Below, piece by piece: positions 26,520-38,843 of a stretch of 64,000 nt of DNA. Source of the stretch: Enoplosus armatus. Its lineage: Eukaryota > Chordata > Actinopteri > Centrarchiformes > Enoplosidae. Under the pieces are notes generated by a model. The model did not search any database. It worked only from the letters and a program-made list of their open reading frames with translations, and was not told the origin of the DNA. Numbering within the stretch: the first letter of the stretch is position 1; each line of letters opens with the position of its first letter. Position numbers and translations under genes: made by a program. The stretch covers positions 439,001-503,000 of the forward strand of contig NC_092180.1 of assembly GCF_043641665.1 (NCBI RefSeq), read 5' to 3'.

Positions 26520-26591
26520 AGGTTCCACCGAGATTTGAACTCGGATCGCTGGATTCAGAGTCCAGAGTGCTAACCATTACACCATGGAACC
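26520..26591 (-). tRNA. tRNA-Gln (anticodon CTG)
   Basis: On the - strand this folds as a 72-nt tRNA. The acceptor stem is GGTTCCA/TGGAACC with discriminator T. The D-arm contains TAATGGTTAGCA. The anticodon stem is CTGGA/TCCAG with loop CTCTGAA, giving anticodon CTG. The T-arm is CCGAG/CTCGG around TTCAAAT. There is no intron. A TTTT polymerase III terminator lies 7 nt downstream, at 26509-26512 in + coordinates. It decodes CAG as glutamine. It looks intact and functional. Confidence 0.95.
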
Positions 26592-28472
26592 ATGTGGTCT
26601 TAATTACGGAGATCTATGCTATTTAAAGATCTGACGATCCATGGTTGAACTATTAATGATAAACTGAAACACGAACTAAGTTTGTTTTTGAAGTCTCCTC
26701 TTCATGGTGCTGTGTGACGTCACATCCTCCCTGCGCTTTAGTAACAGAGGAAACGTTCACACGCAAAACCTCGTAAACTTCTACTTAGATGCGTTTGGTT
26801 GTTAGTTAGTTCACCCTTGTGAAACATCACTTGTTCACAGTGTCGCAGACAGACATCAAAATCAATAATGGTCACAGTATTTACAGAGACACATGAAGGG
26901 ATGATTTTTTCAGGAGTTCTTTCCTGTACTACAGCCCATAAAAATATTCTGGATGGCTAACACAATTGTTTTCACTCATTGTACTGAACTGGTTTTATTT
27001 CTGGGGAATAATCCACAACCATAATATTAAATCTTAATGAATTATTTGAATATATAATTAAGAAAAAGGTCTATGCACATAATTTGTGTAATTTCCCTCC
27101 GGGGATCAATAAAGTATTACTGATTCTGATTCTGATAATAAATTGTACTGTTAATTTTTAAATTGATAAATTATTTTATACTTTATGGTTATGTCGATGT
27201 GATGATCTGTTTGTTTATGTTCTTGTATTTTTTTTTATTGTTTTTATTGTTATTTGTTGACATACAAATGAGTCCCGCCTCCCGCCACCAGGTGTCAGTG
27301 TAACTCAGCAGATTACTTGAAGATTACCCAGATTACCCCCCCCCCCCCTTGTCTCTTTACAGCTCGGCTCACAAATGGCATGGCTGAGCAGAATAGAACA
27401 AGACAAATGTGAATCATGAAGGAACAGATTCAAATAATAGCAATAGTAATAATAATAACAATAACAGTAATAATAGTGAAAAAAATAATACTAATAATAA
27501 AAAGGTGATTATCCATCTATCTAATAACCAACATGATCCAGGAGAACCAAAACTACCACAACAGCTGTGTCTGTCAGAGCTAAAACAGATGAAACCTGCT
27601 GAAGAAGAATCTACTCAGACTGTTTGTCTTTATATAAACACAGAGAGCAGAGTAAAGTGGCTGATATTAGATTCATGTGTAACTGAAGCTGACGATCCAT
27701 CAACGTGTTCAGAAGAGGAAACTGCCGGGTGACGAACCTGCAGACTATAATGAGATCAATCTGCCTGAAGTGATGGAAACATGAGATGCTGTTTTGGGGA
27801 AAAGAAGCACTTTAACAGGCGTCAACTCTGCAGCTCAGACGTCCATCAGACCATCAGTCTGCAGTCTGTATAACGCAACAAACATGGAAAGTTCATATTA
27901 ATGGATTTTGCAACTCCTATCAGTCTTATTTCTGTTTGATAATCATGCTCCAAATTATGGAAATACAGTTCCCATAATGCTTTGGGGGCTGTAAACAGGA
28001 AGTATAATGTTGCCATGGAGTCAGTGAGTTAGCTGTGGACTACAAGTTGAGCCCTATTTTGTTTTTAGCCTATATTTGTTTACATCTTGTCAAACTGTCT
28101 CCATGAAAGCAGCTGAATCAGCTGTTAGCAGCTCCTGTCTGCAGTGTCCTCATGGATGGACAGACAACTATCACTGATCACTGAGACACTGAAGGAAACT
28201 GGAAACAGGAGGATTCTCAGGCAGGTTCTGCACTTATAAGGTGTCTTTTTTACACTATTTCTAAGTGGATTGTCGGTGCCTAAGTCACATTGAATCTAAA
28301 ATGATGTGTATCCTGTCTGTGTGTTGAGATATGACTGAATTATGACTGAGGAGTGTGATACCTGACGCAAACGGCAGCAAGTGAATGCTAAATGTTTTAA
28401 AGTACCTTGATATCTTCCATGCGCTGTGTGTGTTATTAGGTGGAACAAACACAAACATCTGCATGCCACTGT

Positions 28473-28511
<39 letters not shown>

Positions 28512-29800
28512 AACTGATTGATCTCAATATTTCTCCCTTTCACCTTCTCAGTGTGGTGATCAGTTGTAGTTGATCAGTTGAGCCGATGTGCTGCAGCAGC
28601 AGGAACACGGTGTCGTCACCACAGTTGGCTGGTCACAATAATCAGGATAAATGTCCTGATGGTGTTTCAGCGCTGCAGCGACGAGTCTCCACCTGAACTG
28701 AACAACCTCTGAACAGCAGCCTGAAACTTGAAACCAACAGCTGCTGCAGGAGGATATTCAGCTCATTCACAGTCCCTTCCTCTGTATGTTTAAACCTGCA
28801 TTCATCTGTCTTTCTTATGTTAACATTGAATCAGATGACAGTAATGTTCAAGTGGTACTGATGAATCCACAGAGAAGCATCTCCATCTCTGCACAACATG
28901 CTCAGCACAATTACAGGATGACTGAAGCATAGTGATAGTAGCACAATTAGGGAACACACGGCAGTATCTATGTAAAAAATGCTAACATTAGCCACCTCAA
29001 GTTGCTGGTCATACCAGACCAAGTAAGGCTGTAGCAGCCTTGAAATGTGTTTTATGTTGGTAAGAATTCCCTAAGAAATATTGTTTCTTAGAGGAAGATT
29101 GTGATATAAGTGGGATAGAAACAAAGAGAGAAACCACTGTAACTTTGGAAGATGCCCACTGGAATCCTGTTCCAGTGTGAGCAGGAGGAATGATTCTGTT
29201 TCAGTGTTGTATTAAGATGAGAACCTGTCCTTAGAGACTGAGGTTTTGTTTTCAGAAGGAAAACATTTTGTCTGCAGAGCATCATGAGAGAAGAATTCAT
29301 GATGTAGAAGTTGTGAAGTAATTAAGGATCTTTTGTGACACTGAAGCTGCAAATTTGGTCACTTATGAAAACACATTGGACTGAACAGCTTTCTGTCTGT
29401 CTGATTTTATGTCTGCAGAAAGGAAAAACTGAAACCCACATTAGAGGGTTCATGAATTCCTAAATGCATCAAAAGGAAAGCGTCCTGTTCTGTCAGTGCA
29501 CACAGTTGATGGTAGATGAGATGAACTGGAGACTGAGGAGCAGTTTTTCTCTCAGCTCGGAGTTGTAATGTTACAGGATCTCGTAACCTGAACCCGAGTC
29601 AGTTTTCTATGACAAGAAGCTTCATGGAGCATCGAGCAACAGAAAAATCTTTTATTTGATTCTAGCCACAAAACCTTTTCTCTTGAATGAGTGAAAGCTG
29701 TTCTATCAAGTTTGTTGGCGGCAGGAAAAAAGTTTATCAAAGCCAAAGTTTACAGGTGAGATGACAGAGAGCCCTTCCATCAACTGAACTACAGTTTACT
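26592..29800. other. Intergenic stretch between the tRNA and cib2
   Basis: Mostly unrecognised. A LINE 3' tail (tccggggatcaataaagta followed by ctgattctgattctga) is at about 27090-27140. A C-run is at about 27338-27350. An Asn-rich open frame built on an (AAT)n-like run is at 27409-27732, and an (AT)n tract is at 28477-28511. A candidate cib2 poly(A) signal (tttatt on the + strand) is at about 29651. Confidence 0.45.
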
Positions 29801-30304
29801 ATGATTGTCATTATGCACCAGATGTACAAATTAACCACAGCTAGAAGCAATTTACAACATGCACTTCATCAAGAAAGATTGCATAGCTCTTCACTGTTCT
29901 GCCCTTTAAAACTGTGCTTTTTAAAAGAATCCAGTGAGTGGATTTGGCCTTTCTGCAAAGCACTGAAGTCAGAAAAGCCCTGTTCTATTTCCTCTGCAGC
30001 GTCTCCAAATGTGTCTCAGAAGAGCAAAATCAGACCTGGTGCAGAGAAGCTCTCTTGGTATAAAATTAGCCCCGGCTTGGTTTATCGCTGCTCCTTGTCC
30101 ACCTACAAACAGTTTATGATGATGAGAAAGGTTTCATGCAGTAACAACTTTCTCCCTGAAATGTCCCCCACTATCTGTAAGATGCTAAATTGGCAAGAAA
30201 ATGCCTGTGCTTCTGTGAGTCCAGACCAGACTCTGTGTCAGGTCTCAGGTCAAGACTCTCCGCCAGCGATAGAAAGGACAGGCACTGAGTCGAGGTGGGT
30301 CTGA
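29801..30304 (+). other. Uncharacterised 167-codon open frame antisense to the cib2 3' region
   Basis: One uninterrupted ATG-to-stop frame of 167 codons with mixed amino-acid composition and no motif I recognise. It lies opposite the expected cib2 3' UTR and has no obvious promoter or splice partners. A chance frame is the likeliest explanation, so it is not called as a gene. Confidence 0.15.
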
Positions 30305-30397
30305 GGTTCAGGTGGAGGTGGAGTCTGGAGGGTGAAGACCGACTGGATCAGGAAACAGGGTCAAAGTGAAAAGTCTTTCTGCAGGATTTCATCAGTC

Positions 30398-33300
30398 TCA
30401 TATTCGTACGTGGAAGTTACTGCAGACAAAAACAAAAAACATAATAAGTTTCATCGGTTGAACCACAATGATTCTTCAAGCCTTCAAGCAGGTTTCCTTC
30501 CCTCCTGTGAGAGAATCCACTGATCGCAGGAACTCCACTGATGTGTGGAGAATGATTATATTCACCAGAGTGAGGTGGTTTGCTTTGATGCAGTGGGGGT
30601 CCCAAATAAAACGCAAAGTCATCCAACATAAAAGTTTAACAATTTTAACAACAACGTCATCCTGCAAGGGGCTGCATCGGCAAATCAAATACATTTTAAC
30701 TTTGCACCTTCCTTCAGTGATGTAGAAGTGTACTGCAGGGTGTGTTCTACACTGTGACAACACTGTTGGGTGTGGTTACAGTTACAAATCCTGTGTCAGA
30801 GCATTATGAACCTGTGTTACTTAAACTGGAGTGTTTATGGTCCGAATGCCTCCCACACTCTGCTGTCTTGTTCTTAGTTCTTCTTTACTTCGATGTTTCT
30901 TAACTTTAAACATCCACAAATGCCAATATAGAGGTAAATAAGAACTGGGAACAAGACAGCAGTGGGTATTTTTTTGATGTTTGGTGCAGATAATTTATAC
31001 TCAGCACCTGCAAAAGTTTAAGACTTGAAAATCTGAAAAGCTTCAGGCTGAAACCTGCTTCTCCAGGCTGCACGCAGGCGAAGGAGCACAGAGGTCATAA
31101 GATTCCTGGAGCCTCATTTCCAGCTAGTCTGTGGTCAGTGGTCCGGTGTGAGAGACAGATTTATGACTGAAATCACTGACCAGAAAACCTCCTTCTTCCT
31201 CTTCTTTTTTCCAGGCGTGTTCTTTCTGCTTGGTTCGGGTGGAGGCATGAAGTCGTCAGTTTGATCAAGCTGCACTGTTCTGCTCTGAGTGGACTCAGAC
31301 TGCAGCATTATGCCGAACAACAGAATATTCAGCTTCCTGTCTGAGAAGCAGCTCAGAGACATGCAGAACCTGAATCCTCTGTCCTTCCTAACCACTTGTA
31401 CCTGACCTTGCTGGAAAACATCATGAGGTCAAGGAAAGACGTGGGGAGAAGAAAGTAAGAATTAAAACTGAAGGCACGAAAGGTACAAAGAAACACCTGC
31501 ACCACGAGTCTGTCTAATCTCTGGAGGGAGGATGTGATTTTGGTGTTTTTGTCCTTCAAGTTTGTGAATAAATTAAATGAAAAACTCTGGATTACATTCA
31601 GTCGTCCAAGTTCACAAAAACACTCAGTTAGAGACAAGCGTCGTACCTCAGGAAGTCAGGAGCCTTTGAGATCATGTTCTCAAAGTCAGCGAAAGAGAGC
31701 TTGTTGTCTCCGTCGAGGTCGGCCTCCTCGATGGCTTTATCACACACCAAAGTGACCTCCTCCGGTGTCAGCTCTCCTTTGGTCAGCTTGTTAAGAGTCT
31801 CCTTCAGGTCCTCCTTACAGATGAAGTTGTCCCTGTTAAAGTCTGAACCACAACCAGGAGATGACACTCAGAAAGTAGATCAGAGACTGATGTTTTAACA
31901 AGAAAAAAGCCTGAACATGTGTTCAAATCCACACAACTTTATTTAAACGTCTAGTGAAGATCCCAAAGTTTGTACAAATGTCTTCACATTAGTGCTAATA
32001 AGCAAGTCTAGCATCCTAATGCAAAGATAAGTTAATGTGACAATTTATTAAGGTACTACTTTATTAGGTACACCTATACAGCCTAATGCCAACCGGTACA
32101 ACACCTCTGCCACATATTCTTCCTTAATGAAGCTTATAATGTTCAGTCTTCATTGACACTCTCAGAGCTGTTAATTCGACTGTATGTTTATTATTGAGGC
32201 CATAGTCAGTGATGTTGTACTGCACTGCATTATATGGAAATGGGTTTCAAATGCCCCCCCATGTTTGTTATCCTCTTTTAGTCTCAGTGAGATTAAGACC
32301 TCTTTTCCAAGAGAGACAAATTCACAAAAACACAATCAGCAAAACAGAACAAGCAACAACACAACTACACACCTTTTTCAGTGTGTCCCAGTTTTCATTC
32401 CAAAAACCTTCATCAACACCCTCAATCAAGCCATTTCTTCTTACATTTGGAATAAAGGTCCTAGAAGGATATGGAAGTCTATTTTACAACTACCAAATAG
32501 ACTTACCCTCCCAGATTTTTTATCCACACTGCCCCTTTGGTCTCAGTGACTGGGTTCCTACATGGATACAGAAAGAGGAAATTTCCAGCCAACCATCATC
32601 CCTGACAGCGTTACTCTGCTCCCCTTTGATATTCTGATACCCCAAATTCCAAACTATAATCTGATAGTCAATCAGTCTTCATTTGGAAGCAGTTCAGATC
32701 CCATTTTGGACTTTTATCATTCCCATTGTCCTCTCCCTGCAACAGGGAGCTCTGGTTTAAAACGGGAAGCTTCCTTCTCCCAGTTATCTTTAAAGTTTAA
32801 CCTCTCGAAGAACAATCTCTTTATTCTTTACAATTTTGTCACAAAAATGTCTTCACAGTTTCGTACCTCGACACCATTCTGGATATTAATGTCAACAATA
32901 AGGGAGCTGCGTCTGAACTTATGACTTAATTCATCCGCGATCACTACCAGACAAGACTGGGAGGCTGACTTAGACCACAGGTTTAAGGACGAGGAGCAGG
33001 GAGACGTTTTAAGTAGAATCCATTCCTCTTCCATACCACCCTCACAGTCTCAGTCAGTTCAAATGTATATGTTGCATCTAGTGGACTAAAGTCAGACTAG
33101 CAAAGATTAAGCCAGATATGGACCCTCCATGTGACAAATGATGGCCGGCACCAGCCTCACTGTCTGGCTTTGTCCAGGGCGGCTTGCTTTCTGGAAATCT
33201 ATCTTTAACTTTTAACTTTTCCTGCAGTCTGGTGAGATTTGTCAACATTCTGGACCATGTATGGTCCTGAATCAGGACTATGTGCACCCATTTTCCCTGC

Positions 33301-36300
33301 TTCTGTGTCTCTCTCTAACTGTAGACCCACTGTAGCTTTAGTGATTAAGGGTCTTGTAAACTTCACAGTTAAGGCCTGTTAGCCGGCAGCTCTGAGTATC
33401 TTCATGGTGTCTCTTTCTGTTCTGGCCTCTCGGAATCTGGATCCTAACCTGAGGACTTCCACCTCAACAAACATCTTACCGTATATCTTGAAGGCGTAAA
33501 TGGTCTTGAGTTCTCTGGGTGAAGTTTCGCAGAGAGCAGAAAACATGTCGACGAAGTCGTTGAAACTCTGGCTCCCCTGTCCGTCTTCTGAGAACGTCTC
33601 CACGATTCTGTCTCTGAACGGGTTCTCCTGTCAGGACAACAACTTTTACTAAATGAATACAGAAATAAATTATTATTATTATTTAATGGAACAAAAGGAT
33701 AACAAATGATCACTACTTGGAAACATTCATTGTGTTAAAGATGCTTTTTTTGGATGATTGTTTCAGTTGAATATGTGGCAGTTGGAAGAAGCTGGTGTTT
33801 GTTCATGTTTGCTGTAAATAATCCCACAAGGGATGAGCCAGGAAATGACATGACACATTTAAAATGTAATGTGTTTAATTATTCACTGTACATGAACATA
33901 ATTTAGAGGAGGCAGGGTGAACAAGGCCTCCACATGAGTCTGGTTGTACTGGAGGTACTGGTCAGCTGCAGTGTGACTGAGTGTGAAACAGAGAAATGTC
34001 CCTGTTTATAATGTGTTCAATGTGTTAACTGTATAAACAAACACCAGCTGCAGCCTGACAGCATATCGTGGGAACTGTTGGGTCTCTGTAATAACATTAT
34101 AAAGAGTCGGTCTAGACCTGCTCTATTTGTAAAGTGTCATGTGATGACTTTTGTTGTCATTTGGCGCTATATAAATAAAATTGGATTATATTGAATTGAA
34201 TCATCATGGGGTGTAAAGACAGAAACTGTATGAAGAACAAATAAGCTAAAGAACACAAAGACATCAAACATTTACTCCAGTACATTAATGTTTTCTGCAT
34301 CAGCCAACATTACACCAACCGGCCTCATTCATCTGCCTGCGTCGTCATGGCGATACACAGTCTCTGACTCTGGATCAGCTTTCTGTCCCTTAACATCGTT
34401 ACGTTATCTCGGCTGCCAACAGTGAACTGACAACTCACAGGTCCTCTGACATGAAACAACAACAGCTTTTCTCATATATCTTAACAACTGCCAATATTTT
34501 AATGACATGATAACTTTTCATTTAGCACCATCAAAAGGACAAATTTCTATCTCTAAACTAATGTTTGGAGGATCTTTGTGTGTGGAGTTTGTTCCTCTCG
34601 CTCCAACAGACAAGAGGTTCTAGCCGGTTCCTCTGAGAACTGGAGCTGCTAAAGAGTTAGAATTGGTCAAACATGGAGGACAAGTGGGGTCTAATGTAAT
34701 GTGATGAAGAATTCACGTTGTTATAGAATTCTTCACCTGGTGATAAGCTAGCTATGTCGTGGCTAACTTGTTCTTCCTCAAAACTGTAACTAGAGTTCAG
34801 GCTTCAAGCTACAGAGAGACCACATGGAGGCAAGAAGAGCTGTTTGGATCACTTGTGTTTTTTCTTACGAGCATCCAAACGGACCACAGTGACATTAGCA
34901 GGAACGTTTACATGCAGTTTAATGTGCTGCAGCCGAGCAGCTAGTTAGTTGTCTGGCCTGCAGGCTGGTGAGGCTGCAGGACAAAACGTATGTTCCAGTA
35001 GATAAGAAGGAGACAGTAGCATGAAGCTAATGTGTGTTGTAGCTCCTGTGTTGTGTAACTGGCTGCTGATTGGCTCAGTGTGACCGTCTGCTCTGCCTAT
35101 GACACAGTGCTGACGTTTGATTGGCTGTATGGAAAGAAATAACAGTACAATGACTGTCGTCAAAACATATCAAATGTAGAGTAGGACACGGGAAGTGCTT
35201 AAGCACTCTTAAGCTGTCCGTCAAAAAGCTACAGACGAGCCTCACTGGCCCTCCATGAGTCCACCAACAAACTAAAGGCTCACAAAACGTCTCCAGGCAC
35301 AGATCACAGGTGGAAACCAGCAGGACGGACCAGAAGCTCTCTACCTTCAGCTCAGGCATGCTGACGATCAGCGTCAGAGGGACTCTGATGTCGGGGCTGT
35401 TGGTGTAATCCAGCGGCACTAAGTGAGGAGCCAGCTCACGATACCTGCCATGTAACCTGCAGCACAGCAGAGGACAGACAGGCAGGGTCAGGAGACAGAC
35501 AGACAGGAGACAGACAGGAGACACACCGACAGGAGACAGACAGACAGACAGACCGACAGACAGGAGACAGACAGGAGACACACAGACAGGAGACAGACAG
35601 ACAGACAGACAAGACAGGAGACAGACAGGAGACACGCCGACAGGAGACAGACAGGAGACAGACAAGACAGGAGACAGACAGGAGACAGACAAGACAGGAG
35701 ACAGAGAAGACAGACAGGAGACAGACAGGAGACACACAGACAGGACACAGACAGGACAGGAGACAGACAGGAGACAGACAAGACAGGAGACAGACAGGAG
35801 ACAGACAGGAGACAGACAGGAGACACACAGACAGGAGACAGACAGACAGACAGACAGACCGACAGACAGGAGACACACAGACAGGAGACAGACAGACAGA
35901 CAGACAGACCGACAGACAGGAGACAGACAGGAGACACACAGACAGGAGACAGACAGACAGAGAAGACAGACAAGACATGAGACAGACAGGAGACACGCCG
36001 ACAGGAGACAGACAGACAGACAAGACAGACAAGACAGGAGACAGACAGGGGACACGCCGACAGGAGACAGACAGTAATAGTGTCATGTGTTTCAGTGAGT
36101 AAACAGCCTTCCACTGAAGGAGGAGTCATTATCTGACATGTAGTTCATATCAATCAGCTGACCTGTGGCTCCTCCCACTGACTCCATGGTGATGTGTGTG
36201 AATGTTTATTAAAAACCTGCTGACTTTTCACAACAACTCACCGCAGGACTTCTTTTCTGGTGAAGAAGGTGCAGTCCTGTAAACAGACAGAGTCAGAGAG

Positions 36301-36711
36301 TCAGAGAGCCGCCGGTCCGCAGGGAGGGATGGCTTTCACACCACCAGTTAGCAGCAGCAGCATCACATGCAGCAGCAGCAACACATGCAGCAGCAGCATC
36401 ACATGCAGCAGCAGCAGCAGCAGCATCACATGCAGCAGCAGCAGGATGCAGAGGGAGGCCAGAGCTCAGCCAATCGGCAACAGGAGACGCATCCTGCCCT
36501 GTCCGCTCTGTTCTATCGGTTTCTATTCTGCTCTATTCTGTAGAGTCAACAGACACACCTTATCTGCACCTTCATTAAGACGATGGATCTCTGAATGACA
36601 ACATGGCTCTAATCTGAGTAACGTTGTTCTCTTAGCGGAATAAACCCGTTCAATCGTCACCTGATACGCCTCCAGCTGCTCATCGGTGAAGGTTGTCTGC
36701 TTGTTGCCCAT
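30398..36711 (-). CDS. cib2: Calcium and integrin binding family member 2, six coding exons
   Basis: Coding exons on the - strand, in order: 36661-36711, 36242-36276, 35345-35456, 33480-33627, 31647-31842 and 30398-30419. All splice sites are GT-AG. The joined frame is 564 nt, 187 residues plus stop, equal to human CIB2. The start [17 protein letters not shown] has the Met-Gly N-myristoylation context. EF-hand loops are at residues 116-127 (Asp116, Asn118, Asp120, Asp127) and 157-168 (Asp157, Asp159, Asp161, Asp168). The last 22-nt exon encodes most of SNFHVRI, close to the family's STFHIRI end. CIB2 binds Ca/Mg, integrin tails and the hair-cell TMC channel complex (family knowledge). The head-to-head idh3a neighbour, as in human 15q, favours cib2. 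CIB3 is the alternative, because [11 protein letters not shown] and MPELKENPF are CIB3-like. Confidence 0.9.
30860..30962 (+). other. Imperfect stem-loop, 29-nt arms, in cib2 intron 5
   Basis: Arms 30860-30888 and 30934-30962 are reverse complements except at three positions. Two of these become U.G wobbles in a + strand RNA. The 45-nt loop is AT-rich. It is antisense to cib2 and not linked to any recognised repeat. Confidence 0.5.
32185..33290 (+). mobile_element. Decayed L1/Tx1-type LINE fragment in cib2 intron 4
   Basis: Conceptual + strand pieces include [20 protein letters not shown] (about 32390-32445), followed by a [15 protein letters not shown] block typical of the segment after the L1 reverse transcriptase. 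Further along are [16 protein letters not shown] and a cysteine/tryptophan-rich relic at about 33135-33200. Multiple frameshifts and stops show it is dead. It is antisense to cib2. Confidence 0.7.
34080..34200 (+). repeat. 3' tail of an L2-type LINE in cib2 intron 3
   Basis: It has the same tail block as at 4585 (ataaagagtcggtctagacc, then gtgtcatgtgatgactttt, then tatataaataaaattg). Only the last about 120 bp is present, so the copy is severely 5'-truncated. The rest of cib2 intron 3 (33628-35344) shows nothing I recognise. Confidence 0.75.
35461..36074. repeat. Minisatellite filling most of cib2 intron 2
   Basis: Units of acaggagacagacaggagac and (acag)n variants occupy about 610 of the 785 bp between exon 2 (36242-36276) and exon 3 (starts 35456). 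It begins within five bases of the exon 3 acceptor, so the pyrimidine tract of that acceptor is itself part of the repeat edge. The long open Ser/Cys/Leu frames on the - strand are repeat artefacts. Confidence 0.95.
36350..36446. repeat. (CAG)n/catcacatg compound repeat in cib2 intron 1
   Basis: Alternating cagcagcagcag and catcacatg blocks. It lies between cib2 exons 1 and 2. No coding role is visible. Confidence 0.85.
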
Positions 36712-38404
36712 CCTGCTCGGCTGACTCTCCCATCACAAAGCTGCATCACAGTGGAGGTTACTGCTGCTTTGAGATCTGTTTAAATCCATTCAGGACAACA
36801 CGTTCCGGTCCAGCAGCTGGTCTAACAGTCACGCTCCTGGTCTGGGTTTAATTCCTCTTCGTCTCCAGGTCGCAGCGGAGCTCTCAGCTGCCGTTTCAGC
36901 GCAGAGGAAAAGGTTATTTTTACGCATCAGCGGTGCGGAGAGGAGGCGGTGCGGGTATCAGTCTGCTGCCTTCAGGTGCTGCTCGTACAACACGGCATGA
37001 GGGGGCGTTGCAGTCAAGTGTCTCTGATTGGACAAGATTAACAACTTTTATTTCAAAGTACCCTTTTCTAATTTTACAGTGACAGTTACCGAGTGAGACT
37101 TTTATTTCGTAATCTGACTTTTCAGGAAATCAATGTCACTAAGCCCCTGCCTTCATGTTTTAGCCAATCAAATGTCCCCTGAGTTACCATAAATTCCAAC
37201 ATCCAGGTCATATTTACAACTCTGTCAGTCAATGAAACTAAACCCCAGTTTAATGGATATGATGTCATGTTGGTAGCTGACAGTGCCCCCCCCAAACACA
37301 AGTTATACGTTATATTAACGTACACCGCCCCTGTCCCCCCTGCGTTACATTAACGCACGCTCCCCCTACTGGACACTTTATCTGGACACTTTATTTTGGT
37401 CACTGCACTGTTTGTTACTTATCTTATCTTATTCTTTTACTTTTATATTTTTACATGCTTATTGTCTGTCAGATTATATGTTATATGTTTAAAAAATGTA
37501 GCACCATCAGACCACGGCAAATTCCTTGTAATGTATGTTACTTGGCAATAAATAGTTTCTGATTCTGATTCTGATTCTGACCTGTTCTGTAAACACACAG
37601 CTGTGTTGAGTCATAACCGGCAACACTGTGAAAGCCCACTGTGTGGTAAAGGCAGTATTATAAAGAGTATGTATGTATATACAGTATGTAAAGTGTCATG
37701 AGATGACTTTTGTTGTGATTTGGCGTGATATATCAATAAAGTTGAATTGAATTGAGTGGAATTGAAATATGAACTGTAAAGCCTCAAACTCCTTTGATTA
37801 AATTCAATGAAAATACTTTATTCAGTTTGAGGCAATGCATATAAATGATGTAAGGAAAGACCTGAAATACAGCACATCCAATTTCCCCCCGGGGATCAAT
37901 AAAGTATTTCTGATTCTGATTCTGATTCTGACATCCAATAATATCCATCACCATGACGGCACATTATGTCAAAGAGTGTGAAGGTGCATTTGTCAGTTAT
38001 ACACGAAGTCAACAGATAATTTCTTGTTGTGCAGCTGTTCACGGGTCTGATGTACCTTCACAGTAAAACCAAACGTCCTGATGGCATCACTGGTGATCTG
38101 GTGTGTCTGTTTGAGGTCCTGTTCAGTGTGAAGATGTGAGGGATCTCAGTGTGTTGTCAACACTTACATCTAAAATAAGATAAATAGTTAAAATTATTGT
38201 TGATCTGATGTTAATCTGTCCTTGTTATTTTGACAAACCAGCTAATAAACAATCCAAGTTTATTTATATAATACAATAATGCCAAGAGAAAAAAATGTCT
38301 GTGATACAAAAAAACAAACAAACGTTTTGTTAGTTTGTTCATGCCTCTGAGGATTACAATATTCCTGACTGTTCCTGAAGGCAGCACAGAGTTTAAGGAT
38401 GTTG

Positions 38405-38447
<43 letters not shown>

Positions 38448-38843
38448 AAATGCATTCAATGGCCACATTTTCTTCGTCATACTTCAACACACTTTATATT
38501 TATATATTAGATATTAATATTTATTACATGTTTCAAATGCTGACACACTGTTTTCAGAACGGTTAGTTTTCTTATTTGCTTGAACACATTTGTCCATTCA
38601 GAAGTTACATTTTCAAAACACACAGAGGACGTTGGTCCCGGCTCAGGGTGAGCCCTCTTCGGGATGAGATGGTAGGACGTTGGTCCCGGCTCAGGGTGAG
38701 CCCTCTTCGGGATGAGATGGTAGGACGTTGGTCCCGGCTCAGGGTGAGCCCTCTTCGGGATGAGATAGTAAGATATAGCCTTTCTCTTCATTTCTTTGAT
38801 GTAACATGAAGTAGGGAAAGCCCTGATGCTACATCCTCCGTAC
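36712..38843. promoter_or_regulatory. Divergent promoter interval between cib2 and idh3a
   Basis: It separates the two start codons (36711 on -, 39014 on +). The cib2-proximal part (36712-37000) is relatively GC-rich and probably holds its 5' UTR and promoter. The middle carries LINE 3' tails at about 37660-37760 and 37880-37935, and a (CA)n at 38408-38443. No TATA box can be assigned. Confidence 0.5.
38626..38769. repeat. Three tandem 48-bp units upstream of idh3a
   Basis: Units start at 38626, 38674 and 38722, nearly identical, each with ggtcccggctcagggtgagc followed by cctcttcgggatgagat. A degenerate related block (ggtcccggctcggagtgggc) lies in the idh3a leader at about 38927-38955. Confidence 0.95.

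Noticed and set aside
27409..27732. 107-codon Asn/Ser-rich frame that could be a small gene
   Set aside because: The first half is an AAT-type simple repeat. The second half has no recognisable domain and no splice partners.
31647..31842. cib2 exon 5 read through to a stop, giving an end in FLRYDACL
   Set aside because: A good GT donor precedes that tail, and the 22-nt exon at 30398-30419 restores the family-typical length and C-terminus.
35075..36129. Overlapping - strand frames of 326, 216 and 213 codons rich in Cys/Leu/Ser/Val
   Set aside because: Translations of the acag/gagac minisatellite in cib2 intron 2. They run through a real cib2 exon (35345-35456) in wrong or mixed context.
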